Source of the DNA: Sphingomonas sp. S-NIH.Pt15_0812
GTDB taxonomy: Bacteria > Pseudomonadota > Alphaproteobacteria > Sphingomonadales > Sphingomonadaceae
Assembly (NCBI RefSeq): GCF_003951315.1
Contig: NZ_QLJH01000035.1
Coordinates: 1-30,486 of the forward strand
Direction of reading: 5' to 3'
Length of the DNA: 30,486 bases
Positions 16,374 to 30,313 of this stretch are shown here, in pieces; the stretch's first letter is position 1; each line of letters starts with the position of its first letter. The notes under the pieces are model-generated. The model was not told the DNA's origin. It ran no database searches and saw nothing but the letters and a program-made list of their open reading frames with translations. A program made the position numbers and the translations under genes.

Positions 16374-17705
16374 GTGGTGATTTACGAGCATGACGCGAAG
16401 CCGCTCGGCGGCAAGCCGACCAGGGTCCGCTACGGTATCATCGCGCTGATCTTTATCATCACGTCACTCAACTATGCGGATCGTTCGACGTTTTCGATCG
16501 CTGGCAGTGCGGCATCGCACGATCTCGGCATCTCGACCGTGCAAACCGGCTTCATCCTGTCGGCATTCGCTTGGGCCTATGTGCTCGCGCAGATCCCTGG
16601 CGGGTTGCTGCTTGATCGGTTTGGGACGCGGCGGGTCTATGCGGGTGCAATAGCAATTTGGTCGCTGCTGACCGCGATGCAGGGGCTGGCGGGGCTCGTC
16701 GCGCTCCCCGTAGTGGCAATGTTGTTCGCGTTGCGCTTCATGGTCGGCGTTGCCGAAGCGCCCTCTTTCCCAGGCAATGCTCGCCTCGTCGCGGCGTGGT
16801 TTCCCGGCAGCGAGCGCGGCACCGCATCGGCGGTGTTCAACTCCGCGCAATATTTCTCGTTGGTGGTGTTCGCGCCGTTGATGGGCTGGCTGGTACACGA
16901 GCATGGCTGGCGCAGCGTGTTTTGGGTGATGGGCGGGCTCGGACTGGTCGCAACCGCGGTGTTTTGGCTATTCATCCGCAGCCCGGTCCGCCATCCACGC
17001 ATCAACGCCGCCGAACTCGCGCTGATCGAGACAGGCGGTGGGCTGATCCACATGGAGGAAGGCGCTCGAGTAAAGCAGGTATTCAGCTGGCACAATGCCC
17101 GCCAGCTGCTCGCCAACCGGATGCTGCTCGGCATCTATCTCGGTCAATACTGCATCAACGTGCTGACATACTTCTTCGTGACGTGGTTCCCGATCTACCT
17201 CGTCAAGGAACGCGGGCTGAACATCATGGAGGCAGGAATCGCCGCGGCGGCACCGGCACTCTGCGGGTTCGTCGGTGGCTTGGTCGGCGGGTATCTGTCG
17301 GACAGTCTGTTGCGCCGCAGCGGCTCGCTCGACATCGCGCGGAAGACGCCGCTGGTGATCGGCATGTTGCTCGCAACGCTGATCATCGCGTGCGTCTTCG
17401 TTGAGGCGGAATGGCTTGTCATCACGCTGATGGCGGTCGCGTTTTTCGGCAAGGGCGTCGCATCGCTCGGCTGGGCTGTGATGTCCGATGTCGCGCCGCG
17501 CGAACTGTCGGGCGTGGCGAGCGGGATCTTCAATATGTTCGGCAACGTGGCCGGCATCGTTACGCCGATTGTGATCGGATTCATCGTTTCCGGGACCGGA
17601 TCGTTTGACGGCGCGCTGGTGTTCGTCGGGCTACACTGCCTGCTGACGATCTTCGCGTTCCTGGTGGTGGTCGGCCCTATCAAGCGGGTCGAGCTCAAGG
17701 CGTAA
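16374..17705 (+). CDS. gudP: MFS sugar-acid transporter, GudP/GarP type (glucarate/galactarate)
   Basis: This is an inner-membrane proton symporter of the anion:cation symporter branch, about 443 residues with twelve hydrophobic segments. It follows E. coli GudP closely: L-N-Y-A-D-R-S-T-F-S-I-A-G-S, F-A-W-A-Y-V-L-A-Q-I-P-G-G-L-L-L-D-R-F-G, G-V-A-E-A-P-S-F-P-G-N-A-R, G-Q-Y-C-I-N-V-L-T-Y-F-F-V-T-W-F-P, A-F-F-G-K-G and F-N-M-F-G-N-V-A-G-I-V-T-P-I. Hexarates (D-glucarate, galactarate) are the expected substrates. This fits kdgD 1.1 kb away on the opposite strand, which acts two steps later in that pathway. The start codon is taken as GTG 16374 on ribosome-site spacing; ATG 16341 would add 11 residues. 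Confidence 0.85.
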   Translation: MVIYEHDAKPLGGKPTRVRYGIIALIFIITSLNYADRSTFSIAGSAASHDLGISTVQTGFILSAFAWAYVLAQIPGGLLLDRFGTRRVYAGAIAIWSLLTAMQGLAGLVALPVVAMLFALRFMVGVAEAPSFPGNARLVAAWFPGSERGTASAVFNSAQYFSLVVFAPLMGWLVHEHGWRSVFWVMGGLGLVATAVFWLFIRSPVRHPRINAAELALIETGGGLIHMEEGARVKQVFSWHNARQLLANRMLLGIYLGQYCINVLTYFFVTWFPIYLVKERGLNIMEAGIAAAAPALCGFVGGLVGGYLSDSLLRRSGSLDIARKTPLVIGMLLATLIIACVFVEAEWLVITLMAVAFFGKGVASLGWAVMSDVAPRELSGVASGIFNMFGNVAGIVTPIVIGFIVSGTGSFDGALVFVGLHCLLTIFAFLVVVGPIKRVELKA

Positions 17706-17915
17706 CTCGCGTCGGAGCGTTCTCCAATTGATTGTAGCGTCTTCGGGAGCTTAAACTGCAGCCGTGCCGAACCACTCCGTCAATCCGGACTGGTTCCGGG
17801 GGCCACTGTTCCGCCAACCAGCCTCTCTCGATAATCCGGAGCCGTAAACTTTGGAACAAGCCTGGCATGCCACACAGCGGGCGGGGGGGGCTTATACTGA
17901 TTGACGATCGGCGCG

Positions 17916-18812
17916 TCAGCCGAACGTATCGAGGCAGAGCTGACGCATCGGAGCAAGTGCGGGATTCGAATTGTCGCGGTGCCATGCCATGACTAGTTCG
18001 ACAGGGTTTTCTGGTTCGGTCTGAATCGTGCGGAACTGGACGTCAGTCATGTGCAGGCTGGTTGCCGCCTGCGGCACGATCGCTGCGGCGAGCCCGGCGC
18101 GAACCAGTCCTAACATCGAATGGATCTGCGTGACATGCTGGACATAGTCCGGCTCAGCGCCGGCGTCGGCGAACAGCTTCAGCAGCATTTCGTGGAAATA
18201 GCCTGCGCCCTGCCGCGCGTACATGATCAGCGGCAAGCCGTCGAAATCGGCGGGGACGAGCACGCCCCTCGCCTGCCGCGGATCGCCCGCGGGTAGCGCT
18301 GCGATCAAAGGTTCACGCAGGACGCACACCGACTCAAACTCATGGCGGTCGATTGGCGGGCGCACGAACGCGACGTCGATCAGCCCGGTCAACAGCGCAT
18401 CGACCTGCTCGGACGTGACCATTTCGCGAAGTTCAAGCGCGATGTTGGGTAGCCGCGCGATCGCCTGCGCGACGATCCGCGGCATCAGGTCGTAGCCCGA
18501 CACCGCGGTGAAGCCGATCACGACACGCCCCGCATCACCGCGTGCGACCCGGCGGGCGGACAGTGCCGCGCTCTCGGCAAGCCGCAGGATACGCCGTGCT
18601 TCGATCAGGAACGCGCTCCCCGCGGGCGTCAGTCGCACCTGCCGACTGGTCCGTTCGAGCAGCATCACGTCGAGAATGCGTTCGAGTAATTGGATCTGCC
18701 GGCTGAGCGGCGACTGCGTCATGTTGAGGCGCTGTGCCGCGCGGCCGAAATGCAGTTCCTCGGCCGCCGCGACGAAACAGCGGAGCTGGCTGAGGTCGAA
18801 CATGGCCGACAT
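17916..18812 (-). CDS. LysR-family transcriptional regulator next to kdgD
   Basis: This is a normal-length LysR protein (298 residues). The N-terminal HTH is F-D-L-S-Q-L-R-C-F-V-A-A-A-E-E-L-H-F-G-R-A-A-Q-R-L-N, split here, followed by M-T-Q-S-P-L-S-R-Q-I-Q-L-L-E. The effector domain starts with G-R-V-V-I-G-F-T-A-V. The E-x-H-F-G-R-A-A form of the HTH is that of the CatR/BenM-like branch, often tied to aromatic or sugar-acid catabolism. Either ATG 18812 or ATG 18803 may be used. It follows kdgD by 25 bp on the same strand and is therefore probably co-transcribed with it. By position it would regulate kdgD and the convergent gudP. The inducer is unknown. Confidence 0.85.
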   Translation of the reverse strand: MSAMFDLSQLRCFVAAAEELHFGRAAQRLNMTQSPLSRQIQLLERILDVMLLERTSRQVRLTPAGSAFLIEARRILRLAESAALSARRVARGDAGRVVIGFTAVSGYDLMPRIVAQAIARLPNIALELREMVTSEQVDALLTGLIDVAFVRPPIDRHEFESVCVLREPLIAALPAGDPRQARGVLVPADFDGLPLIMYARQGAGYFHEMLLKLFADAGAEPDYVQHVTQIHSMLGLVRAGLAAAIVPQAATSLHMTDVQFRTIQTEPENPVELVMAWHRDNSNPALAPMRQLCLDTFG

Positions 18813-18837
18813 CTATAGAATGCCGGCCATCAGAATG

Positions 18838-19773
18838 TCACGCCGCCTGCTTGACGGCGTCTGGCGTGGCCTTGGCAATCAATGCGGCAAGGTCGCGCTC
18901 CTCGTCCGTAGTCAGGTCAGTCAGCGGTGTGCGCACCGGCCCTGCATCGCGGCCGACGACGCGCATGCCCGCCTTGACGATTGACACCGCATAGCCGCGG
19001 CTGCGGTTGCGGATCGCGATATATGGCAGCACGAAATCGCCTAGTTTGGCCTGCACCTTGGCATGATCCCCGGTGCGCACCGCCTTGTAGAAATCGAGCG
19101 CCCATTCGGGCATGAAGTTGAAGATCGCCGACGAATAGGTCGTGACACCCATAGTCAGGTAGGGCGTTGCGAACGTCTCGGCGGTCGGCAGGCCACCGAT
19201 ATAGGTAAGCCGGTCGCCCATCCGCGAGTAGATCCGCGCCATTAGTTCGATATCGCCGACCCCATCCTTATAGCCGACCAGATTGGAGTTGCGATCACAA
19301 GCCCGTGCCAGCGTCTCGTCGTTGACGATCGCGTTGTCACGGTTGTAGACGATGACGGCAAGCCCGGTCGACTTACATACCGCGTCGATATGTGCGCCGA
19401 GGCCTTCCTGGTTGGACGTCGTCAGATACGGCGGTAGCAGCAACAACCCGTCGGCGCCGACGCGCTCGGCGCCGCGCGCGATCTCACAGGCGATCGCGGT
19501 GCCGTAGCCGCAGCCCGAGATGACGGGCAGCTTTCCCTTGGCTTCCGCAACTGCGGCCGCGACGACGTCGATAACCTCGGTCGGCGTTAGTGAGAAGAAC
19601 TCGCCCGTGCCCCCGGCGGCGAACAGCCCGGCAAGGTCATGCTCGAGCATCCAAGCACAATGCGCGCGGTACGGACTTTCGAGGAACGCTCCCGCTGCGT
19701 CAAAATGCGTAACGGGGAACGACAACAAGCCGCCGCCAATCGTCTTCGCCACGTCTGTAGGATCAAATGCCAT
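18838..19773 (-). CDS. kdgD: 5-dehydro-4-deoxyglucarate dehydratase (DHDPS family)
   Basis: KdgD dehydrates and decarboxylates 5-keto-4-deoxy-D-glucarate to 2-oxoglutarate semialdehyde in the hexarate/uronate oxidative pathway. The 311-residue TIM-barrel protein matches the KdgD branch of the dihydrodipicolinate-synthase family: [37 protein letters not shown] (Y143) and G-Y-K-D-G-V-G-D with the Schiff-base Lys at about 169. GGGGAGG lies about 8 bases before the ATG. The enzymes before it (glucarate/galactarate dehydratase) and after it (semialdehyde dehydrogenase) are not in the window. Confidence 0.92.
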   Translation of the reverse strand: MAFDPTDVAKTIGGGLLSFPVTHFDAAGAFLESPYRAHCAWMLEHDLAGLFAAGGTGEFFSLTPTEVIDVVAAAVAEAKGKLPVISGCGYGTAIACEIARGAERVGADGLLLLPPYLTTSNQEGLGAHIDAVCKSTGLAVIVYNRDNAIVNDETLARACDRNSNLVGYKDGVGDIELMARIYSRMGDRLTYIGGLPTAETFATPYLTMGVTTYSSAIFNFMPEWALDFYKAVRTGDHAKVQAKLGDFVLPYIAIRNRSRGYAVSIVKAGMRVVGRDAGPVRTPLTDLTTDEERDLAALIAKATPDAVKQAA

Positions 19774-20115
19774 TCTATGCTGCCTCCCCTGCCGCGTCGA
19801 ACCTTGTCCGCCGACGCTGGATCACTGATCGCCGGCTCTATGGCAGGGGTATCATGCGGTCCATTCCAAAGGTGCAATCGATCGATGCCGTGGTTAGCAT
19901 GATCGAGCCTGCGCAAGCTACGATGATGCCTTAGCAGCCTGACTTTGCGGTAGATTTGATGGTATTATCATTCGTCTGGTCCCAAATTGCATCGACCGAT
20001 CCAGGATTGGCAATGGAATTCGGTTTAGTCCGGATGCAATAGGCTTCGTCCAGGCCAGCAATGGCCGGACCGGACGAACGGAATCATCCGCCGCCGACAT
20101 TGAGGGGAGGACTGG
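19774..20115. promoter_or_regulatory. Divergent intergenic region between kdgD and the glycan-use locus
   Basis: This 342-bp gap must carry promoters for kdgD (minus) and for the mannonate-dehydratase-like gene (plus). The quasi-palindrome ATGGTATTATCAT at 19959-19971 (5 of 6 pairs) has the look of a GntR/UxuR-type half-site pair, but this is only a candidate. GGGGAGGA just before 20116 is the ribosome site of the plus-strand gene. No further gene is credible here. Confidence 0.4.
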
Positions 20116-21261
20116 ATGCATCGTCGCACGTTCATGCTGGGTACCGGTGCCGCCGCTTCGCTGTCGGTGATCGGTGAGGCCACGGAGGCAAAGGCGCAGT
20201 CGCGCCGCAACACTACGCAGCCCGCCCCTAGCCAGTACCGGATGAAACTCGGCTGCCAGAGCATGCCATCCACCGACGCCCATTTCGAAGTTTTCGCGCG
20301 CTACGGCGTCCGCAACATCTCGGGACGCGCCACGGTCGCCGATGGGCGGATGTACCCGACGGCCGCCGAACTCATGACGCTGAAGCAGATGGCACAGCGC
20401 CACGGGCTAAGCCTCGACATGCTCGAACCCGAGATCCTCAATTCCACGCACATCGACCGCGAGAAGCACCCCGGCATCATGCTTGGGCAGGACCCCGACC
20501 GCGACCGCGAGATCGAGGCGTTCGCCACCACGCTACGCAACTGCGCCGCAGTCGGCATCCCGTGCGTCAAATATAACATGAGCTTGCTCGGCGTGCTGCG
20601 CACAGCTCCCGTCAACGGACGTGGCGGTTCGAAATATTTTGGCTGGGACCTGGCGAAGGCCAAGCCGCCGACCCCGCTCACCCGCGCCGGCCGGGTTGAC
20701 GCAACTGAGTTCTGGAAACGCATCACCTACTTCCTCGACCGGATCGTGCCGATCGCAAACGAGACCAAGGTGCGGATAGCCTGTCATCCGCAGGACCCCG
20801 GCACGCCACCGGGCGGCTACCAGGGTATCGACAACGTGCTCGGCACGATCGAGGGCCTCAAACGCTTCGTAATGATCAACGAAAGTCCGTATCACGGCCT
20901 TAACTTTTGCCAGGGCTCAGTCTGCGAGAACCTCACCGACCCCGCCAACCAGATATTCGATGTGATCCGCTGGTTCGGCGAACGGAAAAAAATTTTCAAC
21001 GTCCATTTTCGCAACATCCACGGTGCGCGCGACAAGTTCAACGAGACCTTCCCTGACGAGGGTGACATCGACATGGTCCGCGCGCTGCGCACCTATGCTG
21101 AGGTCGGGTATGATGGGATGATCATGCCCGATCACGTACCAGGGATGGACGATCCACTCGTCGTCGACGGCAAGCCGGTCTGGACGCCGCGGGCTGAAAA
21201 TTTTGCCTTTTGTTACGGCTACATCCGTGGGCTGCTGCAGTCTGCGCAAAGATCGGCCTGA
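20116..21261 (+). CDS. Mannonate-dehydratase-like (UxuA family) protein with a Tat signal peptide
   Basis: UxuA converts D-mannonate to 2-keto-3-deoxy-D-gluconate. After the leader, the 381-residue protein follows this TIM-barrel family. It shows A-C-H-P-Q-D-P-G (H224), G-L-N-F-C-Q-G-S (C265), V-H-F-R-N-I-H-G (H297) and M-P-D-H-V-P-G (D339). The spacing and identity match the His-Cys-His-Asp Mn2+ site known for mannonate dehydratases. G-D-I-D-M-V-R is also present. The N-terminus reads M-H-R-R-T-F-M-L-G-T-G-A-A-A-S-L-S-V and then A-K-A, a twin-arginine export signal, so the enzyme is probably periplasmic; canonical UxuA is cytoplasmic. GGGGAGGA precedes the ATG. It starts the receptor/porter/GH operon (56-bp gap to the receptor). 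The true substrate could be an oligomer end or another aldonate. Confidence 0.8.
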   Translation: MHRRTFMLGTGAAASLSVIGEATEAKAQSRRNTTQPAPSQYRMKLGCQSMPSTDAHFEVFARYGVRNISGRATVADGRMYPTAAELMTLKQMAQRHGLSLDMLEPEILNSTHIDREKHPGIMLGQDPDRDREIEAFATTLRNCAAVGIPCVKYNMSLLGVLRTAPVNGRGGSKYFGWDLAKAKPPTPLTRAGRVDATEFWKRITYFLDRIVPIANETKVRIACHPQDPGTPPGGYQGIDNVLGTIEGLKRFVMINESPYHGLNFCQGSVCENLTDPANQIFDVIRWFGERKKIFNVHFRNIHGARDKFNETFPDEGDIDMVRALRTYAEVGYDGMIMPDHVPGMDDPLVVDGKPVWTPRAENFAFCYGYIRGLLQSAQRSA

Positions 21262-21316
21262 AGGCCGTCACAAACATAACGGCAGGCAGAAGCCCGCCAC
21301 CCAGGGGAGGAAAGAC

Positions 21317-24169
21317 ATGATCAACCGCAAGACCGCAATCTGCGGCGCCTCGGCGCTTGCCATGACCATCGCCGGCACCGCGACCGCACAGGTCCAGCCA
21401 CAGCCGCAACCGGCAGTCCCAGCCGCGTCGCCTTCGGCCAGCGTGACCGCCGACGGCACGTCGCCTGCCGCTGACACCGGCACAGCGCAGATTAGCTCGG
21501 CAGGCCCTGCCCCCAGCGAGACCGCAGATGCGGACATCGTCGTCACCGGCAGTCGCATTCCCGCAAATGGCTTCGGCGCGCCGACACCGGTCACCGTCGC
21601 CAGCGCGACGCAGCTTAACGCCGCCATCCCCACGACGCTCGGCGAAGCGCTGAAGCAACTCCCCGCGCTCTCCTCCTCGGTTGGTCCGCGCGGAGCGCAG
21701 ACGTCGAGCGGCCAGGGCGGAGCATACCTCAATTTACGCAACCTCGGCCCGACGCGCACGCTGACGCTGTTCGATGGTCGCCGCTTCATACCCAACGACG
21801 GCAGCGGCCAGGTCGACACCAATCTGTTCCCACAGGCGCTAGTCGAGCGCGTCGAGGTCGTCACCGGCGGTGCCTCGGCGGCCTATGGCTCCGACGCGGT
21901 CGCCGGCGTTGTCAACTTTATCATCAACAAGAAGTTCACCGGGCTGACCGGCACGATCCAGGGTGGCGTCACCACCTATGGCGACAATGCGGAGCAGAAA
22001 TACGAGATCGCCTACGGCACGCCGTTCGCCGGCGGTCGCGGTCATTTCCTGGTTAGCGGTGAATTTTTCCGTAATGAAGGCGTCGAGGATCGCCTAAGCC
22101 GCAGCTATTCACGCAAAAGCTGCCAGCCGATCGCGCTTCCCGCCGGTTCTGCCACATCGCGCGAATTCGCCTGTGACGTGCGCGTAGCCAACGCAACCTT
22201 CGGAGGTCTGATCACCGGGCCAACTGCATTCCGCGGCACGACCTTCGACGCGAGCGGCCAGCCGATCCCCTTCATCTACGGCACCAGCCTGACCAACTCG
22301 ACGATGATCGGCGGCAGCGGCCCGCGCCCGCAGTTCGCCCCGCTGATCTCCGAATTGGAAAAGCACATCGCCTATATGCGGGCGAGTTACGATCTGAGCG
22401 ACGCGGTTACAGTGTTCGCGGAGGGCAATTACGGCAAGACGCACAACGACTATCAGGTCGGCTCGTACAGCAACCAGATCGGCACCACAGCGCTCATAAT
22501 CCGTCGCGACAACGCCTATCTGCCGACCAGCATCCGTGATCGCATGACCGCTCTTGGCACGCAGACGCTGACGATGGGGCGGTATGACGACGACCTGCCA
22601 CGCACGCAGGTCAACGCTGACAATGAGACGTTCCGCGGCGTACTGGGTCTCGAAGGCACGGTGCTGAGCGGGTTGAAGTGGAACACCTATGTCGAGGCGG
22701 CGCGCAACGACCGCCATCTCGCGCTCGACTACGACCTTATCCAGCAAAATTATGTCAACGCCGCTGATGCGGTGGTCAACCCGGCGAACGGCCAGATCGT
22801 CTGTCGCTCGACGCTGACCACGCCCGGCAACGGTTGCGTCCCCGTCAACGTATTCGGCTTCCACGCGCCGACCGACGCAGCCGTGAACTACGTCACAGGC
22901 ACCAACACTGCCGACCAGCGCTTCAAGGAATTCGTTGCGGCCGGCTCGATCGCCGGCACGGCGTTCCAGAACTGGGCGGGCGACGTCGGTTTCGCAGCGG
23001 GCCTTGAATACCGCAAGCAGAGCTTCAACCAGACTGTCGATGCGCTGTCCGAGGCGTTCAATCCGGTCACCAACGCCGAGGGTGCCTACCGCGTCGGCAA
23101 CGCCAAGGCGCAGAGCGGCAAATATGAAGTGACCGAGGGCTTCCTCGAAGTCGACGTGCCGCTGCTCCGCGACGTCAATCTTTTCAAGGCGCTCGATTTC
23201 AACGGTGCGGTGCGGCGCACACATTACACCACCAGCGGATCGGTGACGACCTGGAAGGCGGGCCTGACATGGGCGATCAACAACGAACTCCGCTTCCGCG
23301 GTACGCGCTCGCGCGATATCCGCGCACCTAGCCTCTACGAGCTGTTCCAGCGCGGCACGACCAGCTTCCAGCCACAGGTGTTCGACCGCGCGACCAACAG
23401 CACCGCGACTAACGTGCGATCGGTTGTGCTCGGCAACCTCAACCTGACTCCTGAAGTCGCGAAGACCACGACGTTCGGCGCGGTCTATTCGCCGGCGTTC
23501 CTGCGCGGGTTCAATGCCTCGATCGATTTCTACGACATTCGGATCAAAGACGCGATCGCCTCGCTGTCGTTCCAGCAGACGCTCGACGACTGCTTCAACG
23601 GCAGTTCGGCAAGCTGTGCGTTCGTCCGCCGCAATGATGCGGGCCAGCTGATCCAGATCGATCTGGTCACGCAGAACCTCGCCTCGTTTGACACCCGCGG
23701 GATTGATTTCGAGATGAGTTATAAAAGCCGGATCGCAGCCGATGCGAACCTGTCGCTGCGGTTGCTTGGCAATTATGTCGATCGCTATATCCAGCGCACG
23801 CCCAACGTCGTCGCGGTTGATCGTGCCGGCCAGATCGGCACCGCGCCGCACTGGCGAATGACCGGGCAGGTCCAGCTCGACACAGCACCGTTCAGCGTCT
23901 TCACGCAAGGCCGCTTCATTGGCGGCGGTGCGTATGACAAGGCGACCTTGCCGACCGACCTCGCGCAACGTCACTTCAACGGCCAATTGCTGGTCGACAC
24001 GCGGATTGGCTACAAGCTGCCGATAGGCGGCGACGTCGAGACGTATCTGAGCGTCACCAACGTCTTCAACCAGCTGATCAATCCGTATGTCTCGAACGGC
24101 CCGTCGGGCGTTCAGGACTTCGACTCGATCGGCCGCACCTTCCGCGCCGGCGTACGCTTCACGTTCTGA
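21317..24169 (+). CDS. TonB-dependent receptor, probably for oligosaccharides
   Basis: This is an outer-membrane active transporter of 950 residues. ATG 21317 follows GGGGAGGAAAG. A signal peptide ends near residue 24 (T-A-T-A-Q). A Pro/Ala/Ser/Thr-rich linker runs to about residue 70, then a TonB box (D-I-V-V-T-G-S-R-I). The plug includes L-N-L-R-N-L-G-P-T-R-T-L-T-L-F-D-G-R-R and V-E-R-V-E-V-V-T-G-G-A-S-A-A-Y-G-S-D-A-V-A-G-V-V-N-F, split here by commas only in reading, typical of the large sphingomonad/xanthomonad carbohydrate receptors. The barrel ends with the canonical aromatic F-R-A-G-V-R-F-T-F. Its neighbours (sugar porter, GH43, GH2) point to a plant glycan fragment as ligand; this is inferred from context. 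The gene looks intact, unlike the receptor at 5102-7412. Confidence 0.9.
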   Translation: MINRKTAICGASALAMTIAGTATAQVQPQPQPAVPAASPSASVTADGTSPAADTGTAQISSAGPAPSETADADIVVTGSRIPANGFGAPTPVTVASATQLNAAIPTTLGEALKQLPALSSSVGPRGAQTSSGQGGAYLNLRNLGPTRTLTLFDGRRFIPNDGSGQVDTNLFPQALVERVEVVTGGASAAYGSDAVAGVVNFIINKKFTGLTGTIQGGVTTYGDNAEQKYEIAYGTPFAGGRGHFLVSGEFFRNEGVEDRLSRSYSRKSCQPIALPAGSATSREFACDVRVANATFGGLITGPTAFRGTTFDASGQPIPFIYGTSLTNSTMIGGSGPRPQFAPLISELEKHIAYMRASYDLSDAVTVFAEGNYGKTHNDYQVGSYSNQIGTTALIIRRDNAYLPTSIRDRMTALGTQTLTMGRYDDDLPRTQVNADNETFRGVLGLEGTVLSGLKWNTYVEAARNDRHLALDYDLIQQNYVNAADAVVNPANGQIVCRSTLTTPGNGCVPVNVFGFHAPTDAAVNYVTGTNTADQRFKEFVAAGSIAGTAFQNWAGDVGFAAGLEYRKQSFNQTVDALSEAFNPVTNAEGAYRVGNAKAQSGKYEVTEGFLEVDVPLLRDVNLFKALDFNGAVRRTHYTTSGSVTTWKAGLTWAINNELRFRGTRSRDIRAPSLYELFQRGTTSFQPQVFDRATNSTATNVRSVVLGNLNLTPEVAKTTTFGAVYSPAFLRGFNASIDFYDIRIKDAIASLSFQQTLDDCFNGSSASCAFVRRNDAGQLIQIDLVTQNLASFDTRGIDFEMSYKSRIAADANLSLRLLGNYVDRYIQRTPNVVAVDRAGQIGTAPHWRMTGQVQLDTAPFSVFTQGRFIGGGAYDKATLPTDLAQRHFNGQLLVDTRIGYKLPIGGDVETYLSVTNVFNQLINPYVSNGPSGVQDFDSIGRTFRAGVRFTF

Positions 24170-24183
24170 TCGGATGTTTGACG

Positions 24184-24207
24184 ATCCTCTCCTTTAAGGG
24201 GGAGGAT
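24184..24207 (+). terminator. Hairpin between the receptor and sugar porter genes
   Basis: ATCCTCTCC (24184-24192) pairs with GGGGAGGAT (24199-24207), with one T-G wobble and a 6-base loop. It lies 15 bases after the receptor stop, with no T-run. In an otherwise continuous operon it may be an attenuator or an mRNA processing/stabilising element that sets receptor expression above that of the downstream genes. Confidence 0.5.
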
Positions 24208-24252
24208 TGCAGGAGGGAATGTCGGCGAATCTGACTACTGGAGCCAAGACGT

Positions 24253-25559
24253 ATGAATGCAACCCTGTTCCGCGGCGTCCTGGTCGGAGCGCTCGCCGGC
24301 CTGTTGTTCGGGTTTGACACCGCGGTGATCGCCGGCACCACCGAAGGCATCCGCACCGCGTTCGGACTTGACGCAGCCGGAGTCGGCATCACGGTCTCCA
24401 GCGCACTTTGGGGTACGCTTGCCGGCGCGCTCTTCGCGGGTGCGCCCGGCGATCGCCATGGCGCGCGGACTTCGCTGAAAGTCATCGCGCTGATCTACCT
24501 GGTCTCGGGTATCGGCTGTTTCGCCGCGTGGAACTGGGGTGCGCTGCTCGCCTTCCGCATGCTCGCCGGATTCGCTGTCGGCGCATCGTCCGTCCTCGCT
24601 CCCGTCTACATCGCCGAGATCGCGCCAGCCGAAAAGCGTGGCATGATGGTCGGGGCGTTCCAGCTCAATATCGTGCTCGGCATCCTGGTCGCCTACCTCA
24701 GCAACGCGATCGTCACCGGTATGGACTTGGGCGCGCTCGACTGGCACGTGAAGTTCGGCGTGACCGCGCTACCCGCTTTGCTGTTGCTGGCGATGATGTT
24801 CACGATCCCGGACAGTCCGCGCTGGCTCGCCGCACGTGGGCGTGAGGCCGAAGCGGAAGCCGTATTGCGGTCGCTCGACGTAGCGGACCCCGCCGCCGAC
24901 ATCGCCAGCTATCGGCAGTCGCACGTCGCCGCCGCAGCGCGGAAACCGCGGCTGAGCTGGGCGCGCCATCGTCGCCCGATGATGCTCGCCTTCGCGATCG
25001 CGTCGTTCAACCAGCTCTCCGGCATCAACGCAATCCTGTATTACCTCAACGACATCTTCGCCGCTGCCGGGTTCGACAACGTCTCGGCGGACCGCCAAGC
25101 GATCGTGATCGGCGCGTGCAACCTGTTCTTCACCGCGCTCGCGCTCACCGTGATTGACAGGATCGGCCGCAAGACGTTGTTGCTGATCGGTGCGGCAGGG
25201 CTGACCGTCATGCTGTCGGGGGTCGCCTATGTGCTCCTCAGCGGCCAGCATCAGGACATGCTGTTGTGGTTGCTGATCGGCTTCATCGCTTTCTTCGCCT
25301 TTTCGCAGGGCGCAGTGATCTGGGTGTATATCAGCGAAATTTTTCCAACCGACGTCCGCTCGCGCGGGCAAAGCCTTGGCTCGTCGACGCACTGGTTCAT
25401 GGACGCGATCATCGCGATGGCGTTCCCGCTGGTTGCCGCTTACTCGCGCGGCGCACCGTTTATCCTGTTCGCAGGCATGATGGCGCTTCAGTTTGCGGTA
25501 GTCCTCGCGTTCTTCCCCGAGACCAAGCGCCGCTCGCTCGAAGCGATCGAGACCGCATT

Positions 25560-25563
<4 letters not shown>
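24253..25563 (+). CDS. Sugar porter family MFS transporter (XylE/GalP/AraE type)
   Basis: This is an inner-membrane proton:sugar symporter of 436 residues with twelve hydrophobic segments. Sugar-porter signatures are all present: L-F-G-F-D-T-A-V-I-A-G in helix 1, G-D-R-H-G-A-R after helix 2, P-V-Y-I-A-E-I-A-P in helix 4, P-D-S-P-R-W-L in the central loop, Q-L-S-G-I-N-A-I-L-Y-Y in helix 7 (sugar contact), D-R-I-G-R-K-T and the C-terminal P-E-T-K-R-R-S-L-E. The likely cargo is a pentose or hexose released by the GH43 and GH2 enzymes encoded next; which one cannot be told. Its TGA stop overlaps the GTG start of the GH43 gene (GTGA), showing translational coupling. Confidence 0.9.
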
Positions 25564-30079
<4,516 letters not shown>

Positions 30080-30113
30080 TTATAGATAGGCGAGATATCA
30101 GCATCGCTTTAGG

Positions 30114-30279
30114 TGTTTGATCCCACGGTTTGATGGTGCGATCCTTTCGTTGGAATGGAAGGATGCGGTATGGGACAAGTTCGTCATGGGTGCGCCACGA
30201 CCACGCACGCCGTCCGAGCAGCAATACAGCGATCGCAAGCTTCGCTCGCGACGCTGAGTCGCGAGCTGGGGATCAACCC
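30114..30279 (+). mobile_element. IS481-family element, copy 2, 5' fragment
   Basis: The sequence from TGTTTGATCCC at 30114 to GATCAACCC at 30279 is a close copy of the left end of the IS481 element at 1625, in the same orientation. It lacks the 16-bp palindromic insertion of copy 1. Similarity stops abruptly at 30279/30280, where an IS3-family end begins. Confidence 0.88.
30170..30279 (+). pseudogene. IS481-family transposase, N-terminal fragment
   Basis: ATG 30170, preceded by AAGGATG, opens a frame reading MGQVRHGCATTTHAVRAAIQ and on to S-R-E-L-G-I-N-P, the usual start of this transposase family. About 36 codons remain before the IS3-type element cuts it; the whole catalytic core is missing from this side. 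It is useful as a reference for the ancestral start of copy 1. Confidence 0.85.
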
Positions 30280-30313
30280 TGAGCAGCCCCCATCGGGTGG
30301 TCCGGGTTATTAG

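Noticed and set aside
22109..23986. 625-codon minus-strand frame inside the TonB-dependent receptor
   Set aside because: It is antisense to an intact receptor gene with clear plug and barrel features; the composition is Arg/Val/Glu/Asp-rich without motifs.
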